Origin: DATFVB01 sp963714035
GTDB taxonomy: Bacteria; Acidobacteriota; Thermoanaerobaculia; UBA5066; DATFVB01
Assembly: GCA_963714035.1 (NCBI GenBank)
Contig: OY970224.1
Span: forward strand, 1-64,000
Length of the DNA: 64,000 nucleotides
Direction: 5' to 3'
The position numbers were made by a program, and so were the translations under genes. The notes below the pieces were generated by a model. The model made no database searches. It was not told where the DNA came from and saw only the letters and a list, made by a program, of their open reading frames with translations. Below, in pieces: positions 24,268-32,006 of this stretch (the first letter of the stretch is position 1; the number at the start of each line of letters is the position of its first letter).

Positions 24268-25668
24268 ATGGAGAAGATTCACCGGCGAATTTCGGGGAAG
24301 AAGGTCATGATCCGGCAAACCTCGCTCCCGCTCTACGTTTCGGCATTGTTCGGGGCGCTTGCCGGTTACGCGATCCTGGTTCCATCGACGGCCAATGCCG
24401 TTCCCAGCTACGCCCGTCAGACCGGCCTCTCGTGCAATGCCTGCCACACGACTCCCCCGGAGCTCAATTCGGCCGGGCGCCGGTTCAAGCTCCTCGGCTA
24501 CACCGACCGGGCGGATGACGCGGCCGCGGTGACGAACGACCCGGGGGAACGACACGCGGGGCTCGACCTTCTCAAGGCCCTTCCCGTGTCGGTGATGTTC
24601 GAGGCTTCGCTCAGTGCGACGAAGGAGGCTCAGCCCGGGACCGAGAAGACGACGACCGAGTTTCCCCAGGACGTGTCCCTTTTCCTCGCCGGAGCCTGGT
24701 CGAAGCACGTCGGAAGCTTCGTGCAGGTGACGTACAGCAAGCAGGACGACCACTTCAGCATGGACAACACCGAGGTTCGATATGCGAATCCGGTGAAGTT
24801 GGGCGGCAAGGAGCTCGTCTACGGGCTCACGCTCAACAACAACCCGACGGTCGAGGATCTCTGGAACACCGCTCCCGCCTGGGGGTTTTCCTGGGTCGCG
24901 AGCGATTCCGCTCCCGGTCCGGCGGCGGCTCCGATCATCGCGTCTCTCGGGCAGGATGTCGCCGGACTCGGGGGCTATGCGATGTGGAACGACCATCTCT
25001 ATGCGGCGGTGACCGCTTACCGGTCGGATCACATCGGGAATTCCAACCCGAGCTCCGGCGAAGGCTTCGGCGTGAACATTCGGGGCGTGGCCCCGTACTG
25101 GCGCGTCGCCTGGCAGCAGTCGTTCGGAACGGCGAATTTTCTCGAGATCGGCGGCTACGGCATGGACGTGAAGTCCACGCCGAACGGCGTGGAAGGTCTC
25201 GAGGACAGGTTCACGGACTGGGCCGCGGACCTCCAGTACGACCGGTCGCTCTTCGTCCGGGACGTCCTCTCGTTCCGATGCACCTACATCCGAGAAAAAT
25301 CGACTCTCGACGCGACGTTGGCGCAGGGCGGGGCGTCCCGGGCCGACCACATCCTCGATACCCTCACCGGCAACGTCGAATACCACTTCGGCAATCGCTT
25401 TTCGCTCGCGATCGGAGGGTTCGACGTGAGCGGAACGTCGGATCCGGCGCTCTACGCGCCCGCGCCCGTGTCCGGCAGCGCCAACGGGGGCCCCCGGAGC
25501 GCAGGCTACATCGCCAACGCGGCGTGGTGGCCCGTGCAGAACATCCAGATCGCCCTCCAGTACACGGGCTACTCGCGCTTCAACGGAGGTTCGGCCAACT
25601 ACGACGGCTCCGGCCGGGACGCCAGCGGAAACAACACGACCTATGCCGTGGCACGGTTCCTTTTCTGA
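24268..25668 (+). CDS. Cyc2-like outer-membrane monoheme cytochrome c fused to a porin beta-barrel
   Basis: 466 residues, start supported by GGAGAGGCGA before ATG. A basic N-terminus and hydrophobic core (about 15-44) end in TANA, a likely signal peptide site. Directly after it comes VPSYARQTGLSCNACHT with one haem c motif, C56-N-A-C59-H60, then ELNSAGRRFKLLGYT. This short haem module before a barrel is the layout of Cyc2, the outer-membrane Fe(II) oxidase of neutrophilic and acidophilic iron oxidisers. The remaining 370 residues alternate polar and hydrophobic strands and end in Phe (YAVARFLF), as expected for a BAM-assembled barrel. It would carry electrons across the outer membrane. It heads a three-gene cluster with a copper protein and a diheme cytochrome. 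Related haem-porins without proven iron oxidation also exist, so the donor is not assigned. Confidence 0.7.
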   Translation: MEKIHRRISGKKVMIRQTSLPLYVSALFGALAGYAILVPSTANAVPSYARQTGLSCNACHTTPPELNSAGRRFKLLGYTDRADDAAAVTNDPGERHAGLDLLKALPVSVMFEASLSATKEAQPGTEKTTTEFPQDVSLFLAGAWSKHVGSFVQVTYSKQDDHFSMDNTEVRYANPVKLGGKELVYGLTLNNNPTVEDLWNTAPAWGFSWVASDSAPGPAAAPIIASLGQDVAGLGGYAMWNDHLYAAVTAYRSDHIGNSNPSSGEGFGVNIRGVAPYWRVAWQQSFGTANFLEIGGYGMDVKSTPNGVEGLEDRFTDWAADLQYDRSLFVRDVLSFRCTYIREKSTLDATLAQGGASRADHILDTLTGNVEYHFGNRFSLAIGGFDVSGTSDPALYAPAPVSGSANGGPRSAGYIANAAWWPVQNIQIALQYTGYSRFNGGSANYDGSGRDASGNNTTYAVARFLF

Positions 25669-25697
25669 AACTTGTCCTCAACTTGAAGGAGAGAGAA

Positions 25698-26276
25698 ATG
25701 AAGAAGCCCATCATCGGAATTCTGGTGCTCGCCGGCGCGATGCCGCTCTTTGCGGGAGACATCCACGGCAAGGTGACCTGCAAGGGCGCCTCGACCTGCG
25801 CCGACGCGGTCGTCTATGTCGGAGCGATCTCCGGAAAGACGTTTCCGGCGCCGGCCGCCCACGCGAAGATGAACCAGCTGAGCATGAAGTTCGTGCCCCG
25901 CGTTCTTCCCGTTCTCGTGGGCACGACCGTCGACTTCCTGAACTCCGACGCGGTGCTCCACAACGTCTTCAGCCCGGACGCGTGCGCAGACAAGTTCAAT
26001 CTGGGTTCCTGGCCGAAAGGGGAGACGAAGAGCTACACGTTCAAGAAAGAATGCGCGGCCGCGCTTCTGTGCAAGGTCCACCCGGAGATGGAAGCGTACG
26101 TCGTCGCCATTCCCACGCCGTACTTCGCCCAGGCGAAGGCGGACGGCAGCTACCAGATTGCCGACGTTCCCGACGGAAGCTACACGCTCAAAGTCTGGCA
26201 CCCGAGGCTGAAGGGGAAGGAAAAGGCGGTGACGGTGGCCGGCCCGACCCCGGCGGATTTCGAGCTCGCTCGCTGA
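25698..26276 (+). CDS. Periplasmic blue-copper (cupredoxin) protein with C-terminal carboxypeptidase-regulatory-like domain
   Basis: 192 residues with a signal peptide (IIGILVLAGAMPLFAG) and a good Shine-Dalgarno sequence, AAGGAGAGAGAA. The cupredoxin part carries a complete type-1 copper ligand set: His88 in DAVLHNVFSP and Cys125, His128 and Met131 in CKVHPEM. This C-x2-H-x2-M spacing is like amicyanin. Residues 145-190 (ADGSYQIADVPDGSYTLKVWHP) form a transthyretin/CarboxypepD_reg-like beta domain. Such proteins are often labelled methylamine utilization proteins, but no methylamine dehydrogenase is present. It lies 29 bases after the haem-porin gene and 4 bases before the diheme cytochrome gene. 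A role as periplasmic electron shuttle between them is inferred. Confidence 0.75.
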   Translation: MKKPIIGILVLAGAMPLFAGDIHGKVTCKGASTCADAVVYVGAISGKTFPAPAAHAKMNQLSMKFVPRVLPVLVGTTVDFLNSDAVLHNVFSPDACADKFNLGSWPKGETKSYTFKKECAAALLCKVHPEMEAYVVAIPTPYFAQAKADGSYQIADVPDGSYTLKVWHPRLKGKEKAVTVAGPTPADFELAR

Positions 26277-26280
26277 CGCC

Positions 26281-27264
26281 GTGTCCGGGCGTTCGGGTCC
26301 TCCCCGTTCTCTCTTTCGCACCGGCATGATCCTGCCGCTTCTCGCAGCGCTCGGGTGGGCGGCCGGGGAGCGGGGCGCCGGGCCGGGTCGCGCCGCCGAG
26401 CCTGCGGCGAAGCCCACCGCGATCGTCGGAGAAAGCTGGGTCCGGCACCTACGGATCTCCCTCGAGAGCACGACTCTCGGCGGGATCGGCGGATGGGGAA
26501 CGTCGACGCCGCTGGCCGCCGGCGCCGCCTCGACGCCGAGAGAGTCGCTGGGCGCCGCCTTCGGGCTGGGCGGGAAGGACCTTTATCGCCTCAACTGCCA
26601 GGCTTGCCACCGCGAGGACGGCAGCGGCGCGCCCCCGGAAGTTTTCCCCGTGACGAGTCTCGCGCGAGCGACGTCGCGCCAGTACTTCCGGGACAAGATG
26701 AAGGAGCGGGGCCTTCCGGTCGACGAGGCTCAGCTCGCGAAGAACGCGACCGAAGCGGAGGCGTCTCTCCGCAAGCGGATCCGGAGCGGCGGAGAGAAGA
26801 TGCCTCCTTTCCCACAGCTCGACCGTGCCGAGACCGAAAGCGTGATCGCGTACGTCAAGCAGCTCGCCGGAGTGCCCGAAGCGGGTCCGGCGCCGCCACC
26901 ACTCGAGGAGCCCGTGACGCGCGTCGGCGAACTGCTGGTCAAAGGAACCTGCCACGTGTGCCATGACGCGGCGGCCACGTCGACGAACTTCGAGTACCGG
27001 ACGGGGTACGGAGAACCGCCCCCGCTCTCCTTCTTCACGGAGCAGCGGACGCCGGCCCAGGTCATCCGAAAGGTGCGCGAGGGCCTCGCCGAACCGAGTA
27101 TCTCCGCGCGCCACGGCCGCATGCCGCTCTTCGACTACCTCACGCCGGAAGAGGTGACCGCGGCCTACATCTACCTTCTCACGGAGCCCCCCGGCCGGCT
27201 CTCGGCCTCTTCCGTGCGTCCACCCGCGTCCTCGCCGGGCGGAGGAGGGCCTCCAAAACCATAA
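26281..27264 (+). CDS. Periplasmic diheme cytochrome c
   Basis: 327 residues from a GTG four bases after the cupredoxin stop (an alternative ATG at 26326 would give the same signal helix, MILPLLAALGWAAG). Two haem c motifs are visible: C106-QA-C109-H110 and C224-HV-C227-H228. Candidate axial methionines are in GEKMPPFPQL and RHGRMPLFDYL. The two domains each have the class I cytochrome c layout, with a helix such as ETESVIAYVKQL after the Met ligand. The C-terminus is a Pro/Gly-rich tail. Immediate linkage to a cupredoxin and an outer-membrane haem-porin suggests a periplasmic wire to or from the inner-membrane chain. No oxidase genes lie next to it. Confidence 0.8.
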   Translation: MSGRSGPPRSLFRTGMILPLLAALGWAAGERGAGPGRAAEPAAKPTAIVGESWVRHLRISLESTTLGGIGGWGTSTPLAAGAASTPRESLGAAFGLGGKDLYRLNCQACHREDGSGAPPEVFPVTSLARATSRQYFRDKMKERGLPVDEAQLAKNATEAEASLRKRIRSGGEKMPPFPQLDRAETESVIAYVKQLAGVPEAGPAPPPLEEPVTRVGELLVKGTCHVCHDAAATSTNFEYRTGYGEPPPLSFFTEQRTPAQVIRKVREGLAEPSISARHGRMPLFDYLTPEEVTAAYIYLLTEPPGRLSASSVRPPASSPGGGGPPKP

Positions 27265-27307
27265 TCGCGGATCGTGGCCGCGTGGCCACCGATTCCCCTC
27301 GATCCAT

Positions 27308-28534
27308 TCAGGCCGCCCGGGGCTTCCTCTTCCACGCGATGTAGGGCCGGGCGAGCGCCCGCATCGCGGCGAGCTTCGCCTCGTAGAACCGCATGCCGAG
27401 CGACGAAGGCACGAGGTCCGCTGCTTCTTCCGGCTGCACGACGAGCGAGACCTCGATCGGAAGGATGCCGACCGGCAGGCCGGCCCGCCGGCAGGCGTCG
27501 TAGAGATGAGCGAAGACTTCCTTCATCGGCTCCGGATCGGGCGGCGGGACGTCCTGCATCTCGCTGTCGACCGTCGGCCGGAAGATGCAGACCGTGGGAA
27601 AGGCTCCGGCGTTCACGATGCGGTCGATGCCGCGCTTCGTGGCTTCGATGGGCTCGACGCCGGCGATGATCTCGCCGGAAACCCTGCCCGCGCCGAGCTT
27701 CTTCGCGGTGTACTCCATCGCCTCGAAGAAACCCTCCTGGCCGACCGTCTCCGCTTTCCCCGGGCAGAGTCTCGAGAACCACTCCGGATCCTCGAATTCG
27801 TAGCAGAAGGAGAAGTGATCGGTCCCCGCTTCTATCAGCGCGTCGTACTCGCCGAACTTTCGGCGCGGAACCGGATGCGCCTGGACGCCGATGAATCCTC
27901 CGACTCTCTCCCGCACCGCCCTGACGAAAGGCTCGCTCTGTCGGAGGCCGTGGATGGGCTCGAGCCTGTCGACTTCCTCGAAGTGGTAGCCGGTGTTGAA
28001 GTGCGTGAAAATCGAGCCCGACTCGTCGCGCGCGGCGAGCGCGACTTCGACGACGTCTTCGACCTTCTTGCGCGATTGCTCGACGACGCCGACGTTCTTT
28101 CCGGTCGTGCAGAACTTGCAGGCGCGGGACGGCGTCGAGGCCCAGTAGAGGCACGAGTTCGAAACGTAGACGCCGAGGTAGTTTCCCTGAAGGACGCCGA
28201 TGCGCGACATTTCGATCCCGCTCGCCGTACGCCGGGAATACCATCGCGGCTCGGGCGGAATTTCGACCGGGTAGTGAATCCCGGAACGGACGTCCTCCAC
28301 GAAATAGGTCCCGGCACGCTGCAGGACGAACGGCGAGCCCTGGACGAACGGCTCGACGACGGGCGCATTCATCCAGATGTCCTTGCGCGGGGACGGCAGG
28401 ACGAGCTCGAGACCGGAGCCGAGGCCCGCGCGCGTCCGGGCGATTCGCCGCGCGTCCTCGTCGGTGTGGCACGAAGGGTCGATCCGGATTCCCCGGCAGA
28501 AGAGCTCGATTTCGAGTTCCACGGCAGACAGCAT
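27308..28534 (-). CDS. Radical SAM protein with unusual C-x10-C-x2-C cluster motif
   Basis: 408 residues from the ATG at 28534, chosen over one at 28549 because GGGGAGG sits eight bases upstream of it. The cluster-binding cysteines appear to be Cys128, Cys139 and Cys142 in NSCLYWASTPSRACKFC, a C-x10-C-x2-C spacing instead of the canonical C-x3-C-x2-C. Downstream, GVQAHPVPRRKFGEYDALIEAG, quoted here only as its core ALIEAGTDHFSF, and SGEIIAGVEPIEATKRGIDR look like beta-alpha strands of a radical SAM barrel related to biotin synthase-like enzymes. The product is unknown. An FNR-like box lies about 50 bases upstream, and the gene is divergent from a dienoyl-CoA-hydratase-like gene. It converges with the diheme cytochrome gene. 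Confidence 0.75.
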   Translation of the reverse strand: MLSAVELEIELFCRGIRIDPSCHTDEDARRIARTRAGLGSGLELVLPSPRKDIWMNAPVVEPFVQGSPFVLQRAGTYFVEDVRSGIHYPVEIPPEPRWYSRRTASGIEMSRIGVLQGNYLGVYVSNSCLYWASTPSRACKFCTTGKNVGVVEQSRKKVEDVVEVALAARDESGSIFTHFNTGYHFEEVDRLEPIHGLRQSEPFVRAVRERVGGFIGVQAHPVPRRKFGEYDALIEAGTDHFSFCYEFEDPEWFSRLCPGKAETVGQEGFFEAMEYTAKKLGAGRVSGEIIAGVEPIEATKRGIDRIVNAGAFPTVCIFRPTVDSEMQDVPPPDPEPMKEVFAHLYDACRRAGLPVGILPIEVSLVVQPEEAADLVPSSLGMRFYEAKLAAMRALARPYIAWKRKPRAA

Positions 28535-28581
28535 GGAGTTCCTCCCCATTTCCAGACTAGGCCCGTCCCCGGGCGCTCGAC

Positions 28582-28595
28582 ATGATGCAAATCAT
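28582..28595 (-). promoter_or_regulatory. FNR/CRP-family-like binding site
   Basis: ATGAT-GCAA-ATCAT matches the FNR consensus TTGAT-N4-ATCAA at four of five bases in each half and is perfectly symmetric in its arms. It lies 48 bases from the radical SAM start codon and 90 bases from the divergent hydratase start codon, so it could serve either. No FNR-family gene is in the window. Confidence 0.4.
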
Positions 28596-28684
28596 CCAGA
28601 ACGGTCGAAAGACTCGCGTCCGGCCCGGCCCTCAGGGCCGCCTCGTCGCGATAACCTAGCCGCGTTCGACGAGGAGGTTCTCGC

Positions 28685-29449
28685 ATGACCGCTCCGGTCC
28701 GGCTGCTCGCGGAAGAGGGAGGGTTGCGACGGATCCTCCTCGACCGGCTTCCCGGAAACGTCCTCGACGTCGAGGCCTTCGCCGAAATCCGGCGCTCGAT
28801 CGGAGAGGTCTCGGCGGACCCGGAAAGCCGCGCGATCGTCTTCGAAGGAACGGGGCCGAACTTCAGTTTCGGGGCGTCCGTTCCCGAGCACCTCCCGGAT
28901 AAGGTCGCCGAGCTCCTATCCGCGTTTCGCTCGGTCCTCGTCGACCTCGAGACTTCCGGGATCCCGAGCGCTTCGATCGTCCGCGGACAGTGCCTCGGAG
29001 GCGGCCTCGAGCTCGCGGCCTGGTGCGGCCGCGTCTTCTGCGATCCGACGGCGCGGTTCGGCGTTCCGGAGATCAAGCTCGGGGTCTTTCCGCCGATCGC
29101 CGCCATCGCGCTTCCGTGGCGCATCGGCGGGCCGGCGGCCACCGAGATGATCCTTTCCGGCTCGGTTCTCGACGCGGCGGCAGCGGCCCGAATCGGCCTC
29201 GCGGACGAATGTGCGGCGAATCCGGAGACGGCGTTCCGTGCCTGGTTCGAGGAGACCCTCGCTCCGAAATCGACGGTCGCACTGCGATTCGCGTCGCGGG
29301 CCATCCGGGCGCCGCTTTCGCGCGCCCTCGCGGACGAGCTTCCGGCGCTCGAAAGGCTCTACCTGGACGAGCTCATGGCATGCCGCGACCCCCTCGAGGG
29401 GCTGCGCGCTTTCCTGGAAAAGCGTCCGCCGCGCTGGGAGAACCGCTGA
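28685..29449 (+). CDS. Enoyl-CoA hydratase/isomerase-family protein resembling cyclohexa-1,5-dienecarbonyl-CoA hydratase
   Basis: 254 residues of the crotonase fold; GAGGAGG eight bases upstream fixes the start. Oxyanion-hole segments are NFSFGASVPEHLP and RGQCLGGGLELAAWC. The phrase FGASV.EHLP and the following GVPEIKLGVFPPIAA resemble dienoyl-CoA hydratases of anaerobic benzoyl-CoA degradation (Dch/BamR) more than ordinary enoyl-CoA hydratases. These hydrate the dienoyl-CoA ring product of benzoyl-CoA reductase. No benzoyl-CoA reductase, Oah or Had gene is in the window, so the pathway is not supported locally and it may be a general crotonase. Divergent from the radical SAM gene. Confidence 0.7.
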   Translation: MTAPVRLLAEEGGLRRILLDRLPGNVLDVEAFAEIRRSIGEVSADPESRAIVFEGTGPNFSFGASVPEHLPDKVAELLSAFRSVLVDLETSGIPSASIVRGQCLGGGLELAAWCGRVFCDPTARFGVPEIKLGVFPPIAAIALPWRIGGPAATEMILSGSVLDAAAAARIGLADECAANPETAFRAWFEETLAPKSTVALRFASRAIRAPLSRALADELPALERLYLDELMACRDPLEGLRAFLEKRPPRWENR

Positions 29450-29504
29450 GCCGGAGCTCCGTCGAGGGGAATGAAGAAGGGAGCGGCGCGACTCGGGAAG
29501 CCGC

Positions 29505-31139
29505 TCAGGAAGTCAGGTCGGCCGTCGGAAGAAATCGGGGTGGCCGACGGTGCATCGTCGCCCGCTCGAACGCGAACGCGTAAGAGAGGAGCCGCGGCTC
29601 GGTCCAGGCCGCGCCGAAGAAGGAGAGCCCGACCGGCAGCCCGAAGACGAATCCCATCGGGACGGTGACGTGAGGGTAGCCCGCGATCGCCGGAACCGTC
29701 GAGTTCCCCCAGGCGTTGCCGTCGCCGTTGACGAGGTCGGTCAGCCAGGCCGGCCCTCCCGTCGCGGAGACGAGGGCGTCGAGACGATGTTTCGCGAGAA
29801 CGGCGTCGATTCCCTTCGCGCGGGAGTTCTGAACGTCCGCCGCGAGCGCGTCCCGGTAGGCCGGATCGGTGAGAGGGCCCTTCGCCTCCGCGCGCTCGAA
29901 GAGCTCCTGGCCGAAGTACGGCATCTCCCGGTCGCGGTGCTTTTCGTTGTACGCGATCAGCTCGGCGAGCGTCCGGACGGGCGAGGACGGGCCGAGCGAG
30001 GCGAGCCAGGCGTTCAGATCCGCCTTGAACTCGTAGAGCAGGACCTCGATCTCGGTCTTCCCGAAATCGTCGGACGTCTCGATGTCGGCGGGATCGACGA
30101 GGACCGCGCCGAGGTCCTTCAGCGCGGCGAAGGCCGCGTCCGCGAGCCGGTCGGTCGCGGGGTTGTTGCCGGTGATCGACTTCCGGACCACCCCCAGCCG
30201 CGCGCCGCGGATCGCGGAGGCGTCGAGCCGCGTCAACGCTTCCCCGGAGAACGCCGCCCGCCGCGTCGCGGCATCCGCCGGGTCGGCGCCCGCGACCGCC
30301 GCGAGGAGGATCGCCGCGTCGCGCACGGTCCTCGCCATCGGCCCGGCCGTGTCCTGGCTGTGGGCGATCGGCACGATACCGGCGCGCGAGACGAGACCGA
30401 GAGTCGGCTTCACCCCGACCACGCCGCAGGCGCTCGACGGGGAGACGATCGAGCCGTCGGTCTCCGTTCCGATCGCGGCCGCCGCGAAGTTGGCCGAGAC
30501 CGCCGTCCCCGAGCCCGAGCTCGATCCGGAGGGGTTGCGGTCCAGGGCCCAGGGGTTGCGGCACTGGCCCCCGCGCCCGCTCCATCCGCTCGAGGAGTGG
30601 GTCGAGCGGAAGTTCGCCCATTCCGAGAGATTCGTCTTCCCGAGGATCACGGCGCCGGCCGCGCGCAGACGACCCGCGACGAAGGAGTCGTTCGTCGGGG
30701 CGATTCCCTCGAGCGCGAGCGAGCCGGCCGCCGTCGACATGCGGTCCGCCGTTCCGACGTTGTCCTTGATCAGCACCGGAATACCGTGCAGCGGTCCCCG
30801 GAGACCCTTCTGCCGCCTCTCGCGGTCGAGGGCGTCGGCGATCGCGAGCGCGTCCGGATTGATTTCGAGCACGGACCGGAGCGCGGGGCCCGACCGGTCG
30901 AGCGCGTCGATCCGCCCGAGATATTTCTGCGCGAGGGAACGGGCCGTTTCCTCTCCGGAGGCCATTTTCCCGGCGAGGTCGGCGATCGTCGCCTCTTCGA
31001 GCGGGAACGCCGGCGCCGGGGCGGCCGGCGGGTCGGACGTCGGCGCGGCGGCGCCGGGAAGGGGGAGCGCCGCGGCCGCGGCTCCGGCGGCCCCGTAGCG
31101 CAGGAGCGACCGGCGGGAGAGGCCGGATCCGCTCTTCAC
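29505..31139 (-). CDS. Exported amidase-signature-family hydrolase (Tat signal)
   Basis: 544 residues from a GTG. The N-terminus SRRSLLRYGAAGAAAAALP is a twin-arginine signal. The amidase signature follows: GIPVLIKDNVGT with the catalytic Lys, the Ser-rich loop NPSGSSSGSGTAVS with the nucleophile and bridging Ser of the Ser-cisSer-Lys triad, and a conserved GTETDGSIVSPSSACGVVG, quoted here in 19 residues. Such enzymes hydrolyse amide bonds; exported members often act on peptide amides or cell-wall-linked material. It is not GatA: no gatB or gatC is near and GatA is not exported. It lies 34 bases downstream of a secreted orphan on the same strand, probably in one transcript. Confidence 0.85.
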   Translation of the reverse strand: MKSGSGLSRRSLLRYGAAGAAAAALPLPGAAAPTSDPPAAPAPAFPLEEATIADLAGKMASGEETARSLAQKYLGRIDALDRSGPALRSVLEINPDALAIADALDRERRQKGLRGPLHGIPVLIKDNVGTADRMSTAAGSLALEGIAPTNDSFVAGRLRAAGAVILGKTNLSEWANFRSTHSSSGWSGRGGQCRNPWALDRNPSGSSSGSGTAVSANFAAAAIGTETDGSIVSPSSACGVVGVKPTLGLVSRAGIVPIAHSQDTAGPMARTVRDAAILLAAVAGADPADAATRRAAFSGEALTRLDASAIRGARLGVVRKSITGNNPATDRLADAAFAALKDLGAVLVDPADIETSDDFGKTEIEVLLYEFKADLNAWLASLGPSSPVRTLAELIAYNEKHRDREMPYFGQELFERAEAKGPLTDPAYRDALAADVQNSRAKGIDAVLAKHRLDALVSATGGPAWLTDLVNGDGNAWGNSTVPAIAGYPHVTVPMGFVFGLPVGLSFFGAAWTEPRLLSYAFAFERATMHRRPPRFLPTADLTS

Positions 31140-31173
31140 GAAGGATTCCGGCCGACTCTCGGTCTCCGGGTCG

Positions 31174-31989
31174 TCATCGTCCGGCGTCGGAGGTTTCCTG
31201 GCCGGTCGTGACCGTGAACCTGCGGAAGTCCGAGTACTCGAACGTCGTGCGATCGACGAGCTTTCCGGACGACAGGCGTTCGTGGACCGCGACGTAGCGC
31301 CGGGGGAGGGCGATGTCCCCGGGTTTGGCCGGGGCGGAAAAGTCCATCTTCACGCGGAGCCGGCTCTCGCGGCTCGTCCACTCGATTTCCAGATGAGCCG
31401 GCGAGATTCCGTCGGCGGCGAGCTCGAGCGAGCCCGACGGGAAGTGCCGGGGTGAGGCGGGGTCGAAGAGGTCCTCCGGAATCCCGAGCCCGCGGACCTG
31501 CTGGAACGCGAAGCCGCGCCCTTTCGGGGCCCACTCGAAGTCGTCCAGGATCTCCGGCGCGAAGGCGAGGAGGGTGAGCGTGAGGTTGTGCCAGTAGCAG
31601 CCCGGCAACGAGTGTTCCCGGGCGAGCCCGACGATGCTCCGGCGTTCGGCGGCGGCGTTCGGCTGGCGCAGCCGGAAGAAGTCCTGGATCTGGCGGTCGG
31701 TGTCGAGGGCCTTTCCGTCCACGGAGCGGATGAAGCGGAACTCCCAGAGCGCGTCCGGATCCTCGCCGAGGTGGGCGATCTGGAAATCCGAGAGGAGCAC
31801 CCGGTGCCGGAGCACGGTCTGGTTCGTCTCGCGCATGACGTCCTGGGCGATCTTCTCGGTCGCGACGTACTCCTCGAGCTTCGCGAAGTAGCCCGGAATC
31901 GCCCGGGAGAACTCGGAGGGGCCCGGCGCCCCGGCCGCGAGACGGAGCGGCGAAACGAAGAGGAGGAAGAAGAGGGCGGTTTTGCGCAC
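31174..31989 (-). CDS. Secreted protein of unknown function
   Basis: 271 residues. MRKTALFFLLFVSPLRLAAGAP is a clear signal peptide. The mature domain is mixed alpha/beta, with one cysteine (LPGCYWHN) and a C-terminal region rich in beta strands (RLRVKMDFSAPAKPG, YVAVHERLSSG, RFTVTTGQE). I do not recognise a named domain; similar secreted orphans occur in Acidobacteriota. It precedes the exported amidase gene by 34 bases. The M29-like gene, also on the minus strand, ends 17 bases upstream of its start, so four or five minus-strand genes may form one transcript. Confidence 0.7.
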   Translation of the reverse strand: MRKTALFFLLFVSPLRLAAGAPGPSEFSRAIPGYFAKLEEYVATEKIAQDVMRETNQTVLRHRVLLSDFQIAHLGEDPDALWEFRFIRSVDGKALDTDRQIQDFFRLRQPNAAAERRSIVGLAREHSLPGCYWHNLTLTLLAFAPEILDDFEWAPKGRGFAFQQVRGLGIPEDLFDPASPRHFPSGSLELAADGISPAHLEIEWTSRESRLRVKMDFSAPAKPGDIALPRRYVAVHERLSSGKLVDRTTFEYSDFRRFTVTTGQETSDAGR

Positions 31990-32006
31990 GGCGATCTGGG
32001 TCTCTT

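Noticed and set aside
25698..26276. Methylamine-utilisation function for the blue-copper protein
   Set aside because: The amicyanin-like ligand spacing alone does not establish it; no methylamine dehydrogenase or mau maturation genes are present, and the neighbours are cytochromes.
29505..31139. GatA subunit of the glutamyl-tRNA amidotransferase
   Set aside because: The protein carries a Tat signal and no gatB or gatC lies nearby; it fits exported amidases of the same superfamily.
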